In this document: in pieces, positions 35,654 through 44,331 of the stretch
How the letters are laid out: every line of letters begins with the position of its first letter
Position numbering within the stretch: the stretch's first letter is position 1
Assembly (NCBI RefSeq): GCF_040358255.1
Contig: NZ_CP132938.1
Location: 4,030,001 to 4,094,000, forward strand
Source: Tunturibacter gelidoferens
GTDB taxonomy: Bacteria > Acidobacteriota > Terriglobia > Terriglobales > Acidobacteriaceae
Direction of reading: 5' to 3'
Length of the DNA: 64,000 nt
The notes under the pieces: generated by a model
Told to the model about the DNA's origin: nothing
Seen by the model: only the letters and a program-made list of their open reading frames with translations
The model's database searches: none
Program-made: the position numbers and the translations under genes

Positions 35654-36955
35654 TCAGGCGGCGGTTGGGATTTCGTGATGGAGGGGTGGGGCGTAGCGGG
35701 AACCGATGGAGAAGATGACGGCGGCGAGGAGCAGGGTGATGAGGGTGGAACCGAGTCCGAGATTGAGGGTGGAGCGGTCGCTGACGGCGCCGATGATGCG
35801 GGGGGAGATGGCGTCGCCGAGGGCGTGGATGATGAAGAGCTGGCCGGCCATGGCGGTGGCGCGGATCTCCGGGCGGACGGCGTTGAGGGTGGCGGCGTTG
35901 ACGGGCCCGGTACCGAGGAAGATGAGGAAGATGGCGGCTCCGAGGCCGTAGAGGGTGAGGGAGTGGGGGCCGAAGAAGCAGAGGAGAGCGGGTGGGACGG
36001 CGATGGCGGCGCTGATGGCGGGGACGAGGTAGAGGGCTTTGGAGTTGGTGCGGGACCAGCGTTGCGCGATGGTTCCACCGGTAATGGTGCCGCCGAGGCC
36101 GGCGACTACAGTGATGGCTCCCATGATGTAGGCAGCGGAAGACTGGCTGCGGCCGTCGATGCGCTGGAGGAAGGAGGGCATCCACCAGGAGATGCCTCCG
36201 AGGGAGAAGGTTACGGCTGCGTAGCCGAGGATGGAGCAGAGGTAGGCGGGGTTTTTGATGAGGGAGAGGATGGTTCCCTTTTCGAGCTTGGCTTTACCGT
36301 GTTCGCCGGCGGCTGAATCTCCGCTGGCGGCTGAGTCTCCACTGGCTCCGCGGGCTGGCTCCTTCAGGAAGATGGCGATGAGGATGGCGAGGAGGGCGGC
36401 GGGGATGGCGGAGACGATGAAGGACATGCGCCAGCCGTAGTGTTCGCCTACTGTGCCTCCGACGAGATAGCCGAGGGCTGCGCCTACGGGGATGGCTACG
36501 TTGAAGATGGTGAGGACGCGGTTGCGCTGGTCGGGCGCGTAGTAGTCGGCGAGGAGAGAGGGGGCGAAGATGCCGAAGCTGGCTTCGCCGATGCCGAGGG
36601 CGGCGTGGCGGATGTTGAGCGAGTCGTAGGAGTGGACGGTGGCGGTGAGGAAGTTGATCGCGGCCCAGAAGAGGGCGGCGATGACGATCATGGGCTTGCG
36701 GGGGAAGCGGTCGCCTAGCCATCCGGTGATGGGCGAGGTGAACATGTAGGCGATCATGAACCAGAAGGTGAGGGTGCCGATGTGTTCGTCGGAGAGGTGG
36801 AACTCGGCTTTGACTTGTTCCTGCACGCCGGGGAGGATGTAGCGGTCGATGTAGTTGACGAAGTTGAGGGCGGTGAGGAGGACGAGGGCGGTGGTGGCTC
36901 CGGCGACGGAGGGGGCGCGGGAGGGTTCGGGCTTCTGCGTGGTCGAGGAGGCCAT
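35654..36955 (-). CDS. MFS transporter, spinster-like
   Basis: A 433-residue major facilitator protein with twelve predicted helices. Recognisable parts are ALNFVNYIDRYILPGVQEQV in helix 1, GWLGDRFPRKPMIV between helices 2 and 3, HAALGIGEASFGIFAPSLL in helix 4, and a cytoplasmic linker with a duplicated SGDSAASGDSAAG sequence. The NYIDR motif is typical of spinster-like MFS carriers of lipids or organic anions. Substrate unknown. No neighbouring gene explains its cargo. Confidence 0.85.
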   Translation of the reverse strand: MASSTTQKPEPSRAPSVAGATTALVLLTALNFVNYIDRYILPGVQEQVKAEFHLSDEHIGTLTFWFMIAYMFTSPITGWLGDRFPRKPMIVIAALFWAAINFLTATVHSYDSLNIRHAALGIGEASFGIFAPSLLADYYAPDQRNRVLTIFNVAIPVGAALGYLVGGTVGEHYGWRMSFIVSAIPAALLAILIAIFLKEPARGASGDSAASGDSAAGEHGKAKLEKGTILSLIKNPAYLCSILGYAAVTFSLGGISWWMPSFLQRIDGRSQSSAAYIMGAITVVAGLGGTITGGTIAQRWSRTNSKALYLVPAISAAIAVPPALLCFFGPHSLTLYGLGAAIFLIFLGTGPVNAATLNAVRPEIRATAMAGQLFIIHALGDAISPRIIGAVSDRSTLNLGLGSTLITLLLAAVIFSIGSRYAPPLHHEIPTAA

Positions 36956-37165
36956 CTCGCTGGAAGGATAGCAGGTGGGTTTTCAGGTGATTTTTTTGTG
37001 GCGTGGTGGAGAGGTGGTTTTGTTAGGGATATGGGATTTTCGGGGTGTTTTGTGGTGGTGAATTGGTGGTGAGGATGTGGTGATTTGCGTGGCTGATGTG
37101 GTGTTTTGGCTGGCGCTTTTTCGGGGGTGAAAAATGCGCCAGGTTTTAGATTTATTTTTGCGGGG

Positions 37166-37600
37166 CTACTTCGGGCGGGACTCTTCGCGGGGATAGGTGG
37201 CGGTGACTACGGTGGAGATGCCGCCGCGGGGGCGGAAGTCGCCGACGATGACGGCCCAGACGGGGTCGCAGGCTTTGACGACGTCGTCAAGGACCTGGTT
37301 GACGATGTTTTCCTGGAAGATACCGAGGTTGCGGTAGGTGAAGAGGTATTCCTTGAGGGATTTGAGCTCGAGGCAGCTGTGGCGGGGCATGTAGCGGATG
37401 GTGAGGCGGCCGAAGTCGGGGAGGCCGGTCTTGGGGCAGACGGAGGTGAACTCGGGGTCGTCGACGAGGATCTCGTAGGCCTTGAACTGGTTCTGCCAGG
37501 TCTCGATGGCGGGGAAGGTGGCGTCGAGGCCGGACTTGGCGTGGTCGTCGGTGTAGCCGGTGGTGTGGGTTGGGGCGGTCGGGAGGGTCGCGGTGCTCAT
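37166..37600 (-). CDS. queF: NADPH-dependent 7-cyano-7-deazaguanine reductase, QueF
   Basis: A 144-residue type I (unimodular) QueF of the tunnel-fold superfamily. The catalytic Cys55 lies in SVCPKTGLPDFG with Asp62 seven residues on, and the QueF signature ELKSLKEY is at 78-85. It reduces preQ0 to preQ1 for queuosine in tRNA. It starts 9 bp after the histidine-phosphatase gene, so the two are probably co-transcribed although no functional link is known. Confidence 0.95.
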   Translation of the reverse strand: MSTATLPTAPTHTTGYTDDHAKSGLDATFPAIETWQNQFKAYEILVDDPEFTSVCPKTGLPDFGRLTIRYMPRHSCLELKSLKEYLFTYRNLGIFQENIVNQVLDDVVKACDPVWAVIVGDFRPRGGISTVVTATYPREESRPK

Positions 37601-37609
37601 GGTTCTATT

Positions 37610-38242
37610 TTAGCTTGCCTGGCGCGGTTTTTTGGTTTGTGGCGGATGGTCGGGCTGGGGTGGATCGTGCGGGGCGAGCGGGATTGCGGTGGCGCGGAGG
37701 GTCCAGGTGCGGCCGTTGTGGCGGAGGTCGGTGAGGGTGAGGGGGGCGATGTCGATGCGCCAGAAGGATTGGGGTGGGGCGTTGAGGGTGTGGAGGATGG
37801 CGGCGCGGATGACGGTGGGGTGGGTGATGGCGATGGTGTGGAGGGTGCCTTCGGTTGCAACGGTGTCGAGCCAGGCTGCGATGCGGGTAACGAGGCTGGT
37901 GATGGATTCGCCTTGGTGCGGGCTGGAGGTGGGGTCGGTGAGCCATTGGGCGATGGCTTGGGGGTCTTCGGCGTGGAGGTCGGCGAGGGTGCGGCCTTGC
38001 CAGTTGCGGTAGTGGAGGTCACGGAGTTCGGGGGTTGGCGTGGCGGCGAGGTTGAGGGCTTTGGCGGTTTGTTGGGTGCGGAGTTCGGGGGCGGTGAGGA
38101 TTTGATGGGCGCGGGGTGGTTGCCAGTTGAGGGTGGTCAGATTGGCGAGGGTGGAGTCTTCGAGGGGTTCGTCTGCGGGGAAGGCAGAGAGGCGCGTGGC
38201 GGCGGTGGATGCGTGGCTGAGGAGGGTGAGGCGGGCTGGCAC
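37610..38242 (-). CDS. histidine-phosphatase-superfamily protein with altered RHG motif
   Basis: A 210-residue phosphoglycerate-mutase-fold protein. The normal N-terminal Arg-His-Gly is replaced by LLSHASTAATR. Other elements remain: ILTAPELRTQQTA, then ELRDLHYRNWQG, a GES box (HQGESITSL), and the second His in IAITHPTVIRAA. Similar HAST/HAAT proteins occur near cobalamin or cobalt genes in proteobacteria, and alpha-ribazole phosphatase (CobC) belongs to this fold. The cbtBA riboswitch operon lies within 700 bp, divergent. The C-terminus is Pro/Lys-rich. Confidence 0.7.
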   Translation of the reverse strand: MPARLTLLSHASTAATRLSAFPADEPLEDSTLANLTTLNWQPPRAHQILTAPELRTQQTAKALNLAATPTPELRDLHYRNWQGRTLADLHAEDPQAIAQWLTDPTSSPHQGESITSLVTRIAAWLDTVATEGTLHTIAITHPTVIRAAILHTLNAPPQSFWRIDIAPLTLTDLRHNGRTWTLRATAIPLAPHDPPQPDHPPQTKKPRQAS

Positions 38243-38301
38243 GTTCGCTGATTCCCCGAGAGTCGGCGGAGTCTGCCTAAGAAGACTCTCTCACGGTCAT
38301 C

Positions 38302-38544
38302 TTAGTCGTTCGATTGGCGAGGAAGCTCGTTGGGTTGGCGAGTGGCAGGCCATTGGGAGTGTGGCGGGTTGAAGAGATACCGCTCTGTGAGGAGGAGAGG
38401 ATCGCAGATGTGTCTGCGGTCGTGGAACGCGAGTTCGGGTTCGGTTAGCGTGGTCGCCACTGTGGCAAAGCACTTGAGGCAGATGGAGTCGTAGGTACCG
38501 TTTTCATTGTGCCGATGCGGGTAGAACAGGAGCGGCGTGGCCAT
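38302..38544 (-). CDS. small hypothetical protein with possible zinc site
   Basis: An 80-residue protein starting MATPLLFYPHRHNENGTYDS. ICLKCF (Cys-x2-Cys), then FHDRRHIC about 20 residues later, give a Cys2-His-Cys pattern that may bind zinc. ATG 38544 is chosen since AGAGG lies seven bases upstream; the longer frame from 38673 has no clear ribosome site. No function recognised. Confidence 0.5.
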   Translation of the reverse strand: MATPLLFYPHRHNENGTYDSICLKCFATVATTLTEPELAFHDRRHICDPLLLTERYLFNPPHSQWPATRQPNELPRQSND

Positions 38545-38739
38545 CGTGCGGCCTCTTTCCGGGGAGACACAAGCGTAGACTTCTGGGGCCTGAATGTCTA
38601 TCAGGTTACAAAGCGTCGTGGATGATCGGGCATCGCAGCACTTTTTCTTCAGCCCGTTGGCGGTGTGATCCATGAGGTTTTCGCTTCCTACGCCGAGCTG
38701 TCACCAAATCGTCCGGGAGCTTGACATAGAAGATTGAGG

Positions 38740-38881
38740 GACATAGGGTTGAGATAGATTTTGAAGAGGGTGGAAGAAGCCGGTGAGAGTCCGGTGCGGT
38801 CGCGCCACTGTGATTGACCTGATGTTGGGTTGAGAGCCAGACGTTCTTTCCTCGTTCGAATGAGCAGTGCGTGGGACGCAC
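38740..38881 (+). promoter_or_regulatory. cobalamin (B12) riboswitch upstream of cbtBA
   Basis: The core AAGCCGGTGAGAGTCCGGTG and GCGGTCGCGCCACTGTGA at about 38777-38813, then GAGAGCCAGACGTTC, are the conserved B12-box elements. The perfect hairpin GTGCGT-GGG-ACGCAC (38867-38881) follows just before the ribosome site TGGAGG of cbtB, so translation is probably controlled. Cobalamin should reduce cobalt import. Confidence 0.88.
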
Positions 38882-38899
38882 GATCCCTGGAGGTTACAA

Positions 38900-39118
38900 A
38901 TGGCTCAATCCGTTTTTGGTTCCGTCTCTCAGCCGGTTTCGATTCCTGTTGTTCCGCTGCGTGAGATTTTGCCGTATGCCGTGTTTGGCGGGCTGGTGTT
39001 GTTGCTAGCGATTTACTTTGTCGGCGCGGAGCAGGGTGCGACCTCGATGTTCCGTGGGACGGCGGTGCATGAGTTTTTGCACGATGGACGCCATCTTCTC
39101 GGCTTCCCCTGCCACTAA
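38900..39118 (+). CDS. cbtB: cobalt transporter subunit CbtB
   Basis: A 72-residue membrane protein with one helix (about 25-45, ILPYAVFGGLVLLLAIYFVG) and a C-terminal tail rich in His with a Cys (VHEFLHDGRHLLGFPCH), the CbtB pattern for metal capture. TGGAGG lies six bases upstream of the ATG. It stands between a B12 riboswitch and cbtA, the usual arrangement for this predicted cobalt uptake system. Confidence 0.9.
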   Translation: MAQSVFGSVSQPVSIPVVPLREILPYAVFGGLVLLLAIYFVGAEQGATSMFRGTAVHEFLHDGRHLLGFPCH

Positions 39119-39132
39119 GTAGATAACTCTTG

Positions 39133-39834
39133 ATGACTCGAACTCTGCTCCTTCGCGGGATGCTGGTAGGCGTTGTTGCGGGCCTGCTCGTGTTTGCGTT
39201 TGCTCGATGGATCGGCGAGCCGCAGGTGGAGCGCGCGATTGCGTTTGAGACCGCTGCGGATCAGGCTAAGGGCGAGGCTCCTGAGCCGGAGATGGTGAGT
39301 CGTCGCGTGCAGAAGACTGCGGGGCTGCTGACGGGCACGGTGGTTTATGGTGCGGCGGTCGGTGGCTTGTTTGGGCTGGTGTTTGCGTTTGCTTATGGGC
39401 GGATTGGGGAGTTGGGGCCTCGGGCGCTGTCGGCTGTGCTGGCTGGGCTTGGGTTTGTAGCGATTGTGCTGGTGCCGAATCTGAAGTATCCGGCGAATCC
39501 TCCGGCGGTGGGGAGTGCGGAGACGATTGGCGTGCGGACGGGAGCTTACTTTTTGTTGATCGCGGCTTCGGTTGCTGCGATGGTGTTTTCTTTGCAGATG
39601 AGAGGGCGATTGGCGCGGCGGTTTGGGGAGTGGAACGGTTCCCTGCTAGCGGCTGGTTTGTTTGTGGTGATTGTGAGTTTGGTGGCGCACTTTTTGCCGG
39701 AGGTGGATGAGGTTCCGGCGGGGTTTCCGGTGACGCTGATGTGGAAGTTTCGTGTGGCAGCGCTGGAGATTCAGGCGGTGTTGTGGGGGGCGCTGGGGTT
39801 GGGGTTTGGGTGCTGGGTCGAAAAAAGACTTTAG
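39133..39834 (+). CDS. cbtA: cobalt transporter subunit CbtA
   Basis: A 233-residue inner-membrane protein with about six helices, starting TLLLRGMLVGVVAGLLVFAF and carrying GEPQVERAIAFE after helix 1, typical of CbtA. HFLPEVDEVPAGFP lies in a late loop. With CbtB it is thought to import cobalt, here presumably for corrinoids made with the cob cluster 10 kb away. ATG 39133 is preferred to an in-frame TTG one codon earlier. Confidence 0.9.
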   Translation: MTRTLLLRGMLVGVVAGLLVFAFARWIGEPQVERAIAFETAADQAKGEAPEPEMVSRRVQKTAGLLTGTVVYGAAVGGLFGLVFAFAYGRIGELGPRALSAVLAGLGFVAIVLVPNLKYPANPPAVGSAETIGVRTGAYFLLIAASVAAMVFSLQMRGRLARRFGEWNGSLLAAGLFVVIVSLVAHFLPEVDEVPAGFPVTLMWKFRVAALEIQAVLWGALGLGFGCWVEKRL

Positions 39835-39927
39835 GTTTAAGGTCAAATAGTTAGGAGGAAATCCTGGCAGCTTTTTGCCCACAAAAACCAATGTCGGAAT
39901 AGATCGATAATGTACAACTTTCTCTAG

Positions 39928-40398
39928 ATGAAATTCTTCCGTCATTTATTTTTCCTGTACGCTTCGCTAGTCGCCAGCTTTCTTGCAGTCGGGTTAGTGA
40001 TTCTATTGATTCCACCGCTCGGCCGCGTCACGAATCCATTTGGAAGGATCCTGGCTGAACCATTCTTTCCCATACAAATCTTGACAGCGTTTTTCGTTGG
40101 CGGTTTTTTTTATAAAAAAGTACCCAGCCGATGGTCTTTTGCCATCTGGGTAGTTCCCCTAGCGTTCCTGTTATATAGCGTATGGTCCTATCTACCTATG
40201 GCAAAGTACGATTTAGTGTGGAACACCTATTTTGGCGCGGGGTGCGGCGGCAGTGAATGCTTGTATGAGTTGCTTGTAACTGCGCCGTTTTACGCATCGA
40301 TCGCGTACTCGACAGGTGCAGTAGTCTCGGCAGTCAGACATACGCTGTCAGACGGCTCCTTCGCTAGCAACGATCCCGCCGGATCCGACGGTCCTTGA
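39928..40398 (+). CDS. hypothetical membrane protein
   Basis: A 156-residue protein with four predicted helices (about 8-30, 46-62, 68-88, 116-136). Two cysteines in GAGCGGSECLYE lie in a loop and could form a disulfide. The C-terminus is hydrophilic. Lower GC than neighbours. No family recognised. Confidence 0.55.
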   Translation: MKFFRHLFFLYASLVASFLAVGLVILLIPPLGRVTNPFGRILAEPFFPIQILTAFFVGGFFYKKVPSRWSFAIWVVPLAFLLYSVWSYLPMAKYDLVWNTYFGAGCGGSECLYELLVTAPFYASIAYSTGAVVSAVRHTLSDGSFASNDPAGSDGP

Positions 40399-40515
40399 AA
40401 TCACCTCACTCGCAAGTGCGATGACAGGGTGTTCCTTGCTTCATTGCGGAAGACACGGAAGCAAAACACCGAATTCTTAGCTGAGCGGAGATATACTTGT
40501 CGCGGAGATTGATCG

Positions 40516-40968
40516 ATGGACAAACGAGTCTGCTTTCTCTCCCTTCTCTCGGCTGTGCTGATTTGCAACTGCTCCCCTACTTACGCTCAGCAGAGTTCGT
40601 TTGTGGAGCGATTGCCGAATGGTGGCGTTCGTTTCGTTGTTGTGGTGGCGGATGGGTCGGGACGGCCGGTCACCGATCTTCAACAGCAGGACTTCACGGT
40701 ATTCGACGACAACTTGATTCGTCCGATCAGAGCGTTCGTGATGGTCACTGGACGCAAGAGAACGAATGAGGGATATGGAGTGATTCGTGAGGCTGCTTTG
40801 CGATCTGGTGGTCGCGATGAGTTATTGAAGCTGTTTCCGAGGTATGAGATTACGTTTGACGAACCGATTGATTTGCGGGCGAAGGAGTATCGCGAGGTTG
40901 GGATCAAGGTTGATCGTCCGGGTTTAAAGATTATTACGGGCCAGGGATATTATGTGGGACTTCACTAG
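40516..40968 (+). CDS. reduced VWFA-related Acidobacterial-domain protein lacking the VWA core
   Basis: A 150-residue secreted protein. After the signal peptide (ending TYAQQ), VVVVADGSGRPVTDLQQQDF, TVFDD is the usual opening strand of the VWFA-related Acidobacterial domain. RYEITFDEPIDLRAKEYREV, then GIKVDRPGLKIITGQGYYV, is its usual ending. The 150-200-residue von Willebrand core with the metal site, normally in between, is missing. GGAG precedes the ATG by nine bases. It may be a deletion product or a minimal form. Confidence 0.6.
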   Translation: MDKRVCFLSLLSAVLICNCSPTYAQQSSFVERLPNGGVRFVVVVADGSGRPVTDLQQQDFTVFDDNLIRPIRAFVMVTGRKRTNEGYGVIREAALRSGGRDELLKLFPRYEITFDEPIDLRAKEYREVGIKVDRPGLKIITGQGYYVGLH

Positions 40969-40986
40969 GGAGTTGATCCTGTTGCC

Positions 40987-42243
40987 ATGCATGCTCTGAG
41001 GATCTTCGGGGCTGGGTGTTTGGGTCGGATTGCGGCTTTGGGGCTGGCTGGTTTTTCGTCGTTCTCCTATGCGTGGCAGAGCGCGCCGGTGGTGGCCGGG
41101 GGCACGGTGACAGGGCATGTGATCTGCGGGGATACGCAGCGGCCTGCGCGGTTCGCGAAGGTGATTCTGTTCGGGGTGCCTGCGGAGATTACGCCTCCGC
41201 CAAAGCCCGGGGTGAAGGGCGGCGTGGTCGTCTATTACAAGAAGGCAATAGACGCCCTGAACATGATAGACGCCCAGACGGATCTGGAGGGAGGCTTCGC
41301 GCTACACGGAGTGGCTCCGGGTGACTACTATGCCTTTGCTTCGGTGTCGGGGTATGTGCGTCCGAGCCAAATGGTTCTTGCAGCATATGAGGCGGGGTCG
41401 GATCTGCACTACCCGATTTCGGGGATTCCGGCGGTACATGTGGTGTCGGAGCGGAGTGCGCAGGTGGATCTGACGGTGGAGCGCGGGGCAGCTATCGCAG
41501 GCAAGGTGATGTGGGACGATGGCAGCCCGGCGGCGCGTTTGATGGTCACAGTGATCGCCGCAAAGGGCAAAAAAGAAGTGCCGATCGAATTCTCGATGCT
41601 GTCGGGGGCCGATGGAATGGAGCAGATGTCCTTTAGCGACGATCGGGGACACTTCCGGATTAGTGGGCTGGCGCACGGTGACTACTTTGTGAGAGGTGAC
41701 CTTACAACGAAGTCACGAACAGACATGAAGGGTGGGGCAAACGGCTTTAATGGGAGATCAGACTCGCCTCTGGTGGTCTTTGCGCCTGCTGCATTTCATC
41801 AGGCCGATGCGAAGGCTATTACCGTGCATAGAGCGGAGGAGCGCGACGATGTCGAGATGACGATTAATCTTAAAGGCTTGTATGCCGTGAGTGGGCGAGT
41901 CAGTTCGAGCGAGGATCATCACGGCATCAACGAAGCGACTGTGAGGATCGAGGACGCACAGGACAAAGAGTTTTTCCGTTCGACCAATGTCGATGCCAAC
42001 GGAGACTTTACGGTGACGTTCGTTCCTCCAGGATCCTACAGTCTGGTGGTGCAATACGCGGGGGATACGGAGCCTGCGAATGAGAAGCCGTCGGACCCGA
42101 CCAAGATGAACTCGGAGACCGTCTTGCGCAGCTATGAGGATGGGAAGCAGGCGGTGGTGGTGACCGATAGCGATGTGACGGGGCGGAGTTTGGAACTTGT
42201 TCCCACGAAGATTGTGAAGAAGAGTTTGTTTTCCGACGAATGA
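40987..42243 (+). CDS. secreted protein with carboxypeptidase-regulatory-like repeats
   Basis: A 418-residue exported protein. Three beta-sandwich modules can be seen: GGTVTGHVICGDTQRPARFA with GFALHGVAPGDYYAFASVSG; AAIAGKVMWDDGSPAARL with HFRISGLAHGDYFVRG; and AVSGRVSSSEDHHGINEATV with FTVTFVPPGSYSLVVQY. Such repeats are adhesion or scaffolding folds in acidobacterial envelopes. It begins 18 bp after the VWFA-like gene and may be in its operon. Confidence 0.7.
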   Translation: MHALRIFGAGCLGRIAALGLAGFSSFSYAWQSAPVVAGGTVTGHVICGDTQRPARFAKVILFGVPAEITPPPKPGVKGGVVVYYKKAIDALNMIDAQTDLEGGFALHGVAPGDYYAFASVSGYVRPSQMVLAAYEAGSDLHYPISGIPAVHVVSERSAQVDLTVERGAAIAGKVMWDDGSPAARLMVTVIAAKGKKEVPIEFSMLSGADGMEQMSFSDDRGHFRISGLAHGDYFVRGDLTTKSRTDMKGGANGFNGRSDSPLVVFAPAAFHQADAKAITVHRAEERDDVEMTINLKGLYAVSGRVSSSEDHHGINEATVRIEDAQDKEFFRSTNVDANGDFTVTFVPPGSYSLVVQYAGDTEPANEKPSDPTKMNSETVLRSYEDGKQAVVVTDSDVTGRSLELVPTKIVKKSLFSDE

Positions 42244-42320
42244 CATTCTGGGCCGGGAGAGGCCTCTTAGATCGTATGGTCCTAAGAGACCTCGAGAGCA
42301 GATTATATTTCTCTTCCCTT

Positions 42321-42941
42321 TTAGATCTGCCGCAGTCTTCTGCGTGCCAATTCCATCAACGAGAGCATTCCTGATCCGACTAATAGAATGCTGGTTGGTT
42401 CAGGAGTTATGGCTGTTGTGGTGTCGACGGCTTCGTAGATGTACTCGTCGATACCGTCTGTCCATGCGAAGTCGCCGGAACTGTTGAGTGCAAGCTTGTC
42501 TGTTGAACCAAAGGGTTGTATGAGGCTTAGATCGCCGGTGGGGCCCGTATAGATTCCGCTTGCGTCTCCGTTTGGGTTTAATCGGGAACCAAATCCGATG
42601 CGTCCGTTATTGCATACCGGCGTGGCGGCGCCAGCGAAGGCAAAACCTGACGGCACGGCGCAACTCGTTCCGTCATCATAGGTGAATACAGGAGCGGTTG
42701 TGGACGTGCCTACCTTCGCGCCGTCGATGTAGTCGGTGTAACAGGGGAATCCTGGTAGCCCGCAACCACTGTTGTAAGTGACGACTTCGCCTGAAGTGGT
42801 GATTCCGTAGATGTTGGTTGAGTTTGCGTCGCCGAGATTGTAGACGGTGTAGGTGTCGGCGTGGGCGGACGCTGGAATGGTGAACAGGACAACCGCGATG
42901 GCCAGCATCGCAGCGCTCAAGGAGAGACTGGAGATTTTCAT
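42321..42941 (-). CDS. exported PEP-CTERM sorting-domain protein
   Basis: A 206-residue protein with a signal peptide (AAMLAIAVVLFTIPASAHA), a Gly/Asn/Thr-rich body with two likely disulfides (GCGLPGFPC; SCAVPS...PVC), and a C-terminal PEP-CTERM signal: TPEPTSILLVGSGMLSLMEL followed by Arg residues. Such proteins are cut and sorted by exosortase, often in exopolysaccharide-producing bacteria. No exosortase gene is in the window. Confidence 0.8.
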   Translation of the reverse strand: MKISSLSLSAAMLAIAVVLFTIPASAHADTYTVYNLGDANSTNIYGITTSGEVVTYNSGCGLPGFPCYTDYIDGAKVGTSTTAPVFTYDDGTSCAVPSGFAFAGAATPVCNNGRIGFGSRLNPNGDASGIYTGPTGDLSLIQPFGSTDKLALNSSGDFAWTDGIDEYIYEAVDTTTAITPEPTSILLVGSGMLSLMELARRRLRQI

Positions 42942-43141
42942 GGGTAGGTCCTTTCGAAGAGACTCATCGCAGCTTCGTACTAGGCCCAGTTGCCGGCATT
43001 ATGCGCCAAGTCGCAGCCGTGGTCAAGTTACGAGGTGTCCGTTTTGTGTCAGTGAAAAGGTCTGCTTGGTAGGGGAAACGTGATGGGGACCGTAAAGGCA
43101 GACTTTCGAAGAGAAGGCACATCCTAACGAGGACGGCTGAA

Positions 43142-44218
43142 TTGCCGGAGGAGATCACCTTGAATAGCGTCGGGCAGAGTGCAGAGGGCAGGGCTGAGGA
43201 GATGGTTGGGCGGCAGGGATCGCTGATGTCGCGGAGAGAGTTGCTGGCTTCGGGAGGAGCAATTGCGGGCGGGATGGCGATGGGTGGACAGGCGCTGGGG
43301 CAGCAGCCGGCCGATGCGTTGGCGGAGAAGCAGACGTGGCCGGGACGGACGTTTGGGGATGGATTGCTGAAGGGCAAGGTTGCGGTGATTACAGGGGCTG
43401 CGCGTGGGATTGGGCGGTCGATTGCCGTGGATATGGCGGCGAACGGCGCGGATGTTGTGGGGCTGGATATCTGCGCGAAGATTACTCCGGAGCAGGCCTA
43501 CGCGGTGGCGACGAGGGAGGATCTGGCGGAGACGGGCAGACTGGTGAAGCAGCATGGGCGGCAGTTTATGGAGGTGGTGGGGGATGTGCGGGAGATTGCG
43601 TTTCTGCGGACGACGGCGGATCAGGTGCAGCAAAAGTTTGGGCACATCGACATTGTGGTGGCGAATGCGGCGACGCAGCGCTTCAAGCCTCTGATCGAGA
43701 TGGAAGACTGGGAGTGGAACGATGTGATCAACAATAACTTGAATGGGACGGCAAATACGATTCGGGCGTTTGCGCCGATGCTGGTGAAGAATGGCGGGGG
43801 GCGGATTATTGTGCTGTCGTCGATGCAGGGGAAACATGGGTCGAAGAATATGGCTTCGTACTCGGCTTCGAAGTGGGGGATTATCGGGCTGATGAAGTCG
43901 GCGGCGCTGGAACTGGGGAAGGACAAGATTACGGTGAATGCGCTGATTCCGGGGCTGGTGGATACTCCGCTGACGCATAACGAGGCGCGGTGGAGTGCGC
44001 TGATTGGGGAGGTGACGGCGAATGAGAATCCGCCGAAGAATCCCACGGAGAAGGAGGCTTATGAAACGCGGGCTCCGCATGTGCCGCTGAAGGTGGGGTG
44101 GTTAAAGCCGGAGGACCTGGCGCCAGCGGCGGTGTTTCTGGCTTCGGACCTGGCGGCCATGGTGACGGGCGCTACTTATGATGTGACGGGTGGGGATAAT
44201 GCCAATAATCAGAGCTGA
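43142..44218 (+). CDS. short-chain dehydrogenase/reductase with Tat signal
   Basis: An SDR oxidoreductase of up to 358 residues. The NAD(P)-binding TGAARGIGRSIAVDMA, VVANAATQRF, a catalytic Ser in IIVLSSMQG, and Tyr-x3-Lys in YSASKWG are intact, and NALIPGLVDTP follows. It is preceded by a twin-arginine-like signal (MSRRELLASGGAIAGG, then AMGGQALGQQ). An exported SDR is unusual because the cofactor must be loaded before Tat export. The TTG at 43142 has GAGG nine bases upstream; ATGs at 43202 and 43226 are alternatives, the last giving the tightest Tat signal. Confidence 0.8.
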   Translation: MPEEITLNSVGQSAEGRAEEMVGRQGSLMSRRELLASGGAIAGGMAMGGQALGQQPADALAEKQTWPGRTFGDGLLKGKVAVITGAARGIGRSIAVDMAANGADVVGLDICAKITPEQAYAVATREDLAETGRLVKQHGRQFMEVVGDVREIAFLRTTADQVQQKFGHIDIVVANAATQRFKPLIEMEDWEWNDVINNNLNGTANTIRAFAPMLVKNGGGRIIVLSSMQGKHGSKNMASYSASKWGIIGLMKSAALELGKDKITVNALIPGLVDTPLTHNEARWSALIGEVTANENPPKNPTEKEAYETRAPHVPLKVGWLKPEDLAPAAVFLASDLAAMVTGATYDVTGGDNANNQS

Positions 44219-44229
44219 GGCCGGGTTTG

Positions 44230-44265
44230 TTCTGCCGGACGGGCCTCCTGCGCTTAGTCACCCAG
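44230..44265 (+). repeat. REP-like element, CTGCCGGACGGGCC family, partial copy
   Basis: CTGCCGGACGGGCCTCCTGC and a following TTAGTCACC match the first third of the longer copies at 45008, 55824 and 55921. It lies just after the SDR stop. Confidence 0.65.
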
Positions 44266-44331
44266 AAACGGTTCACTGATCGCCTCGCCAATTCTAGCTG
44301 GTTCCGCGCCAGGGATATGGCGGGTATGGAA

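Noticed and set aside
35642..36316. A 224-residue plus-strand frame opposite the MFS transporter
   Set aside because: Low-complexity Gly/Glu/Asp composition typical of an antisense shadow.
37106..38251. A 381-residue plus-strand open frame opposite queF and the histidine-phosphatase gene
   Set aside because: Gly/Val-rich shadow of two well-supported minus-strand genes in GC-rich DNA.
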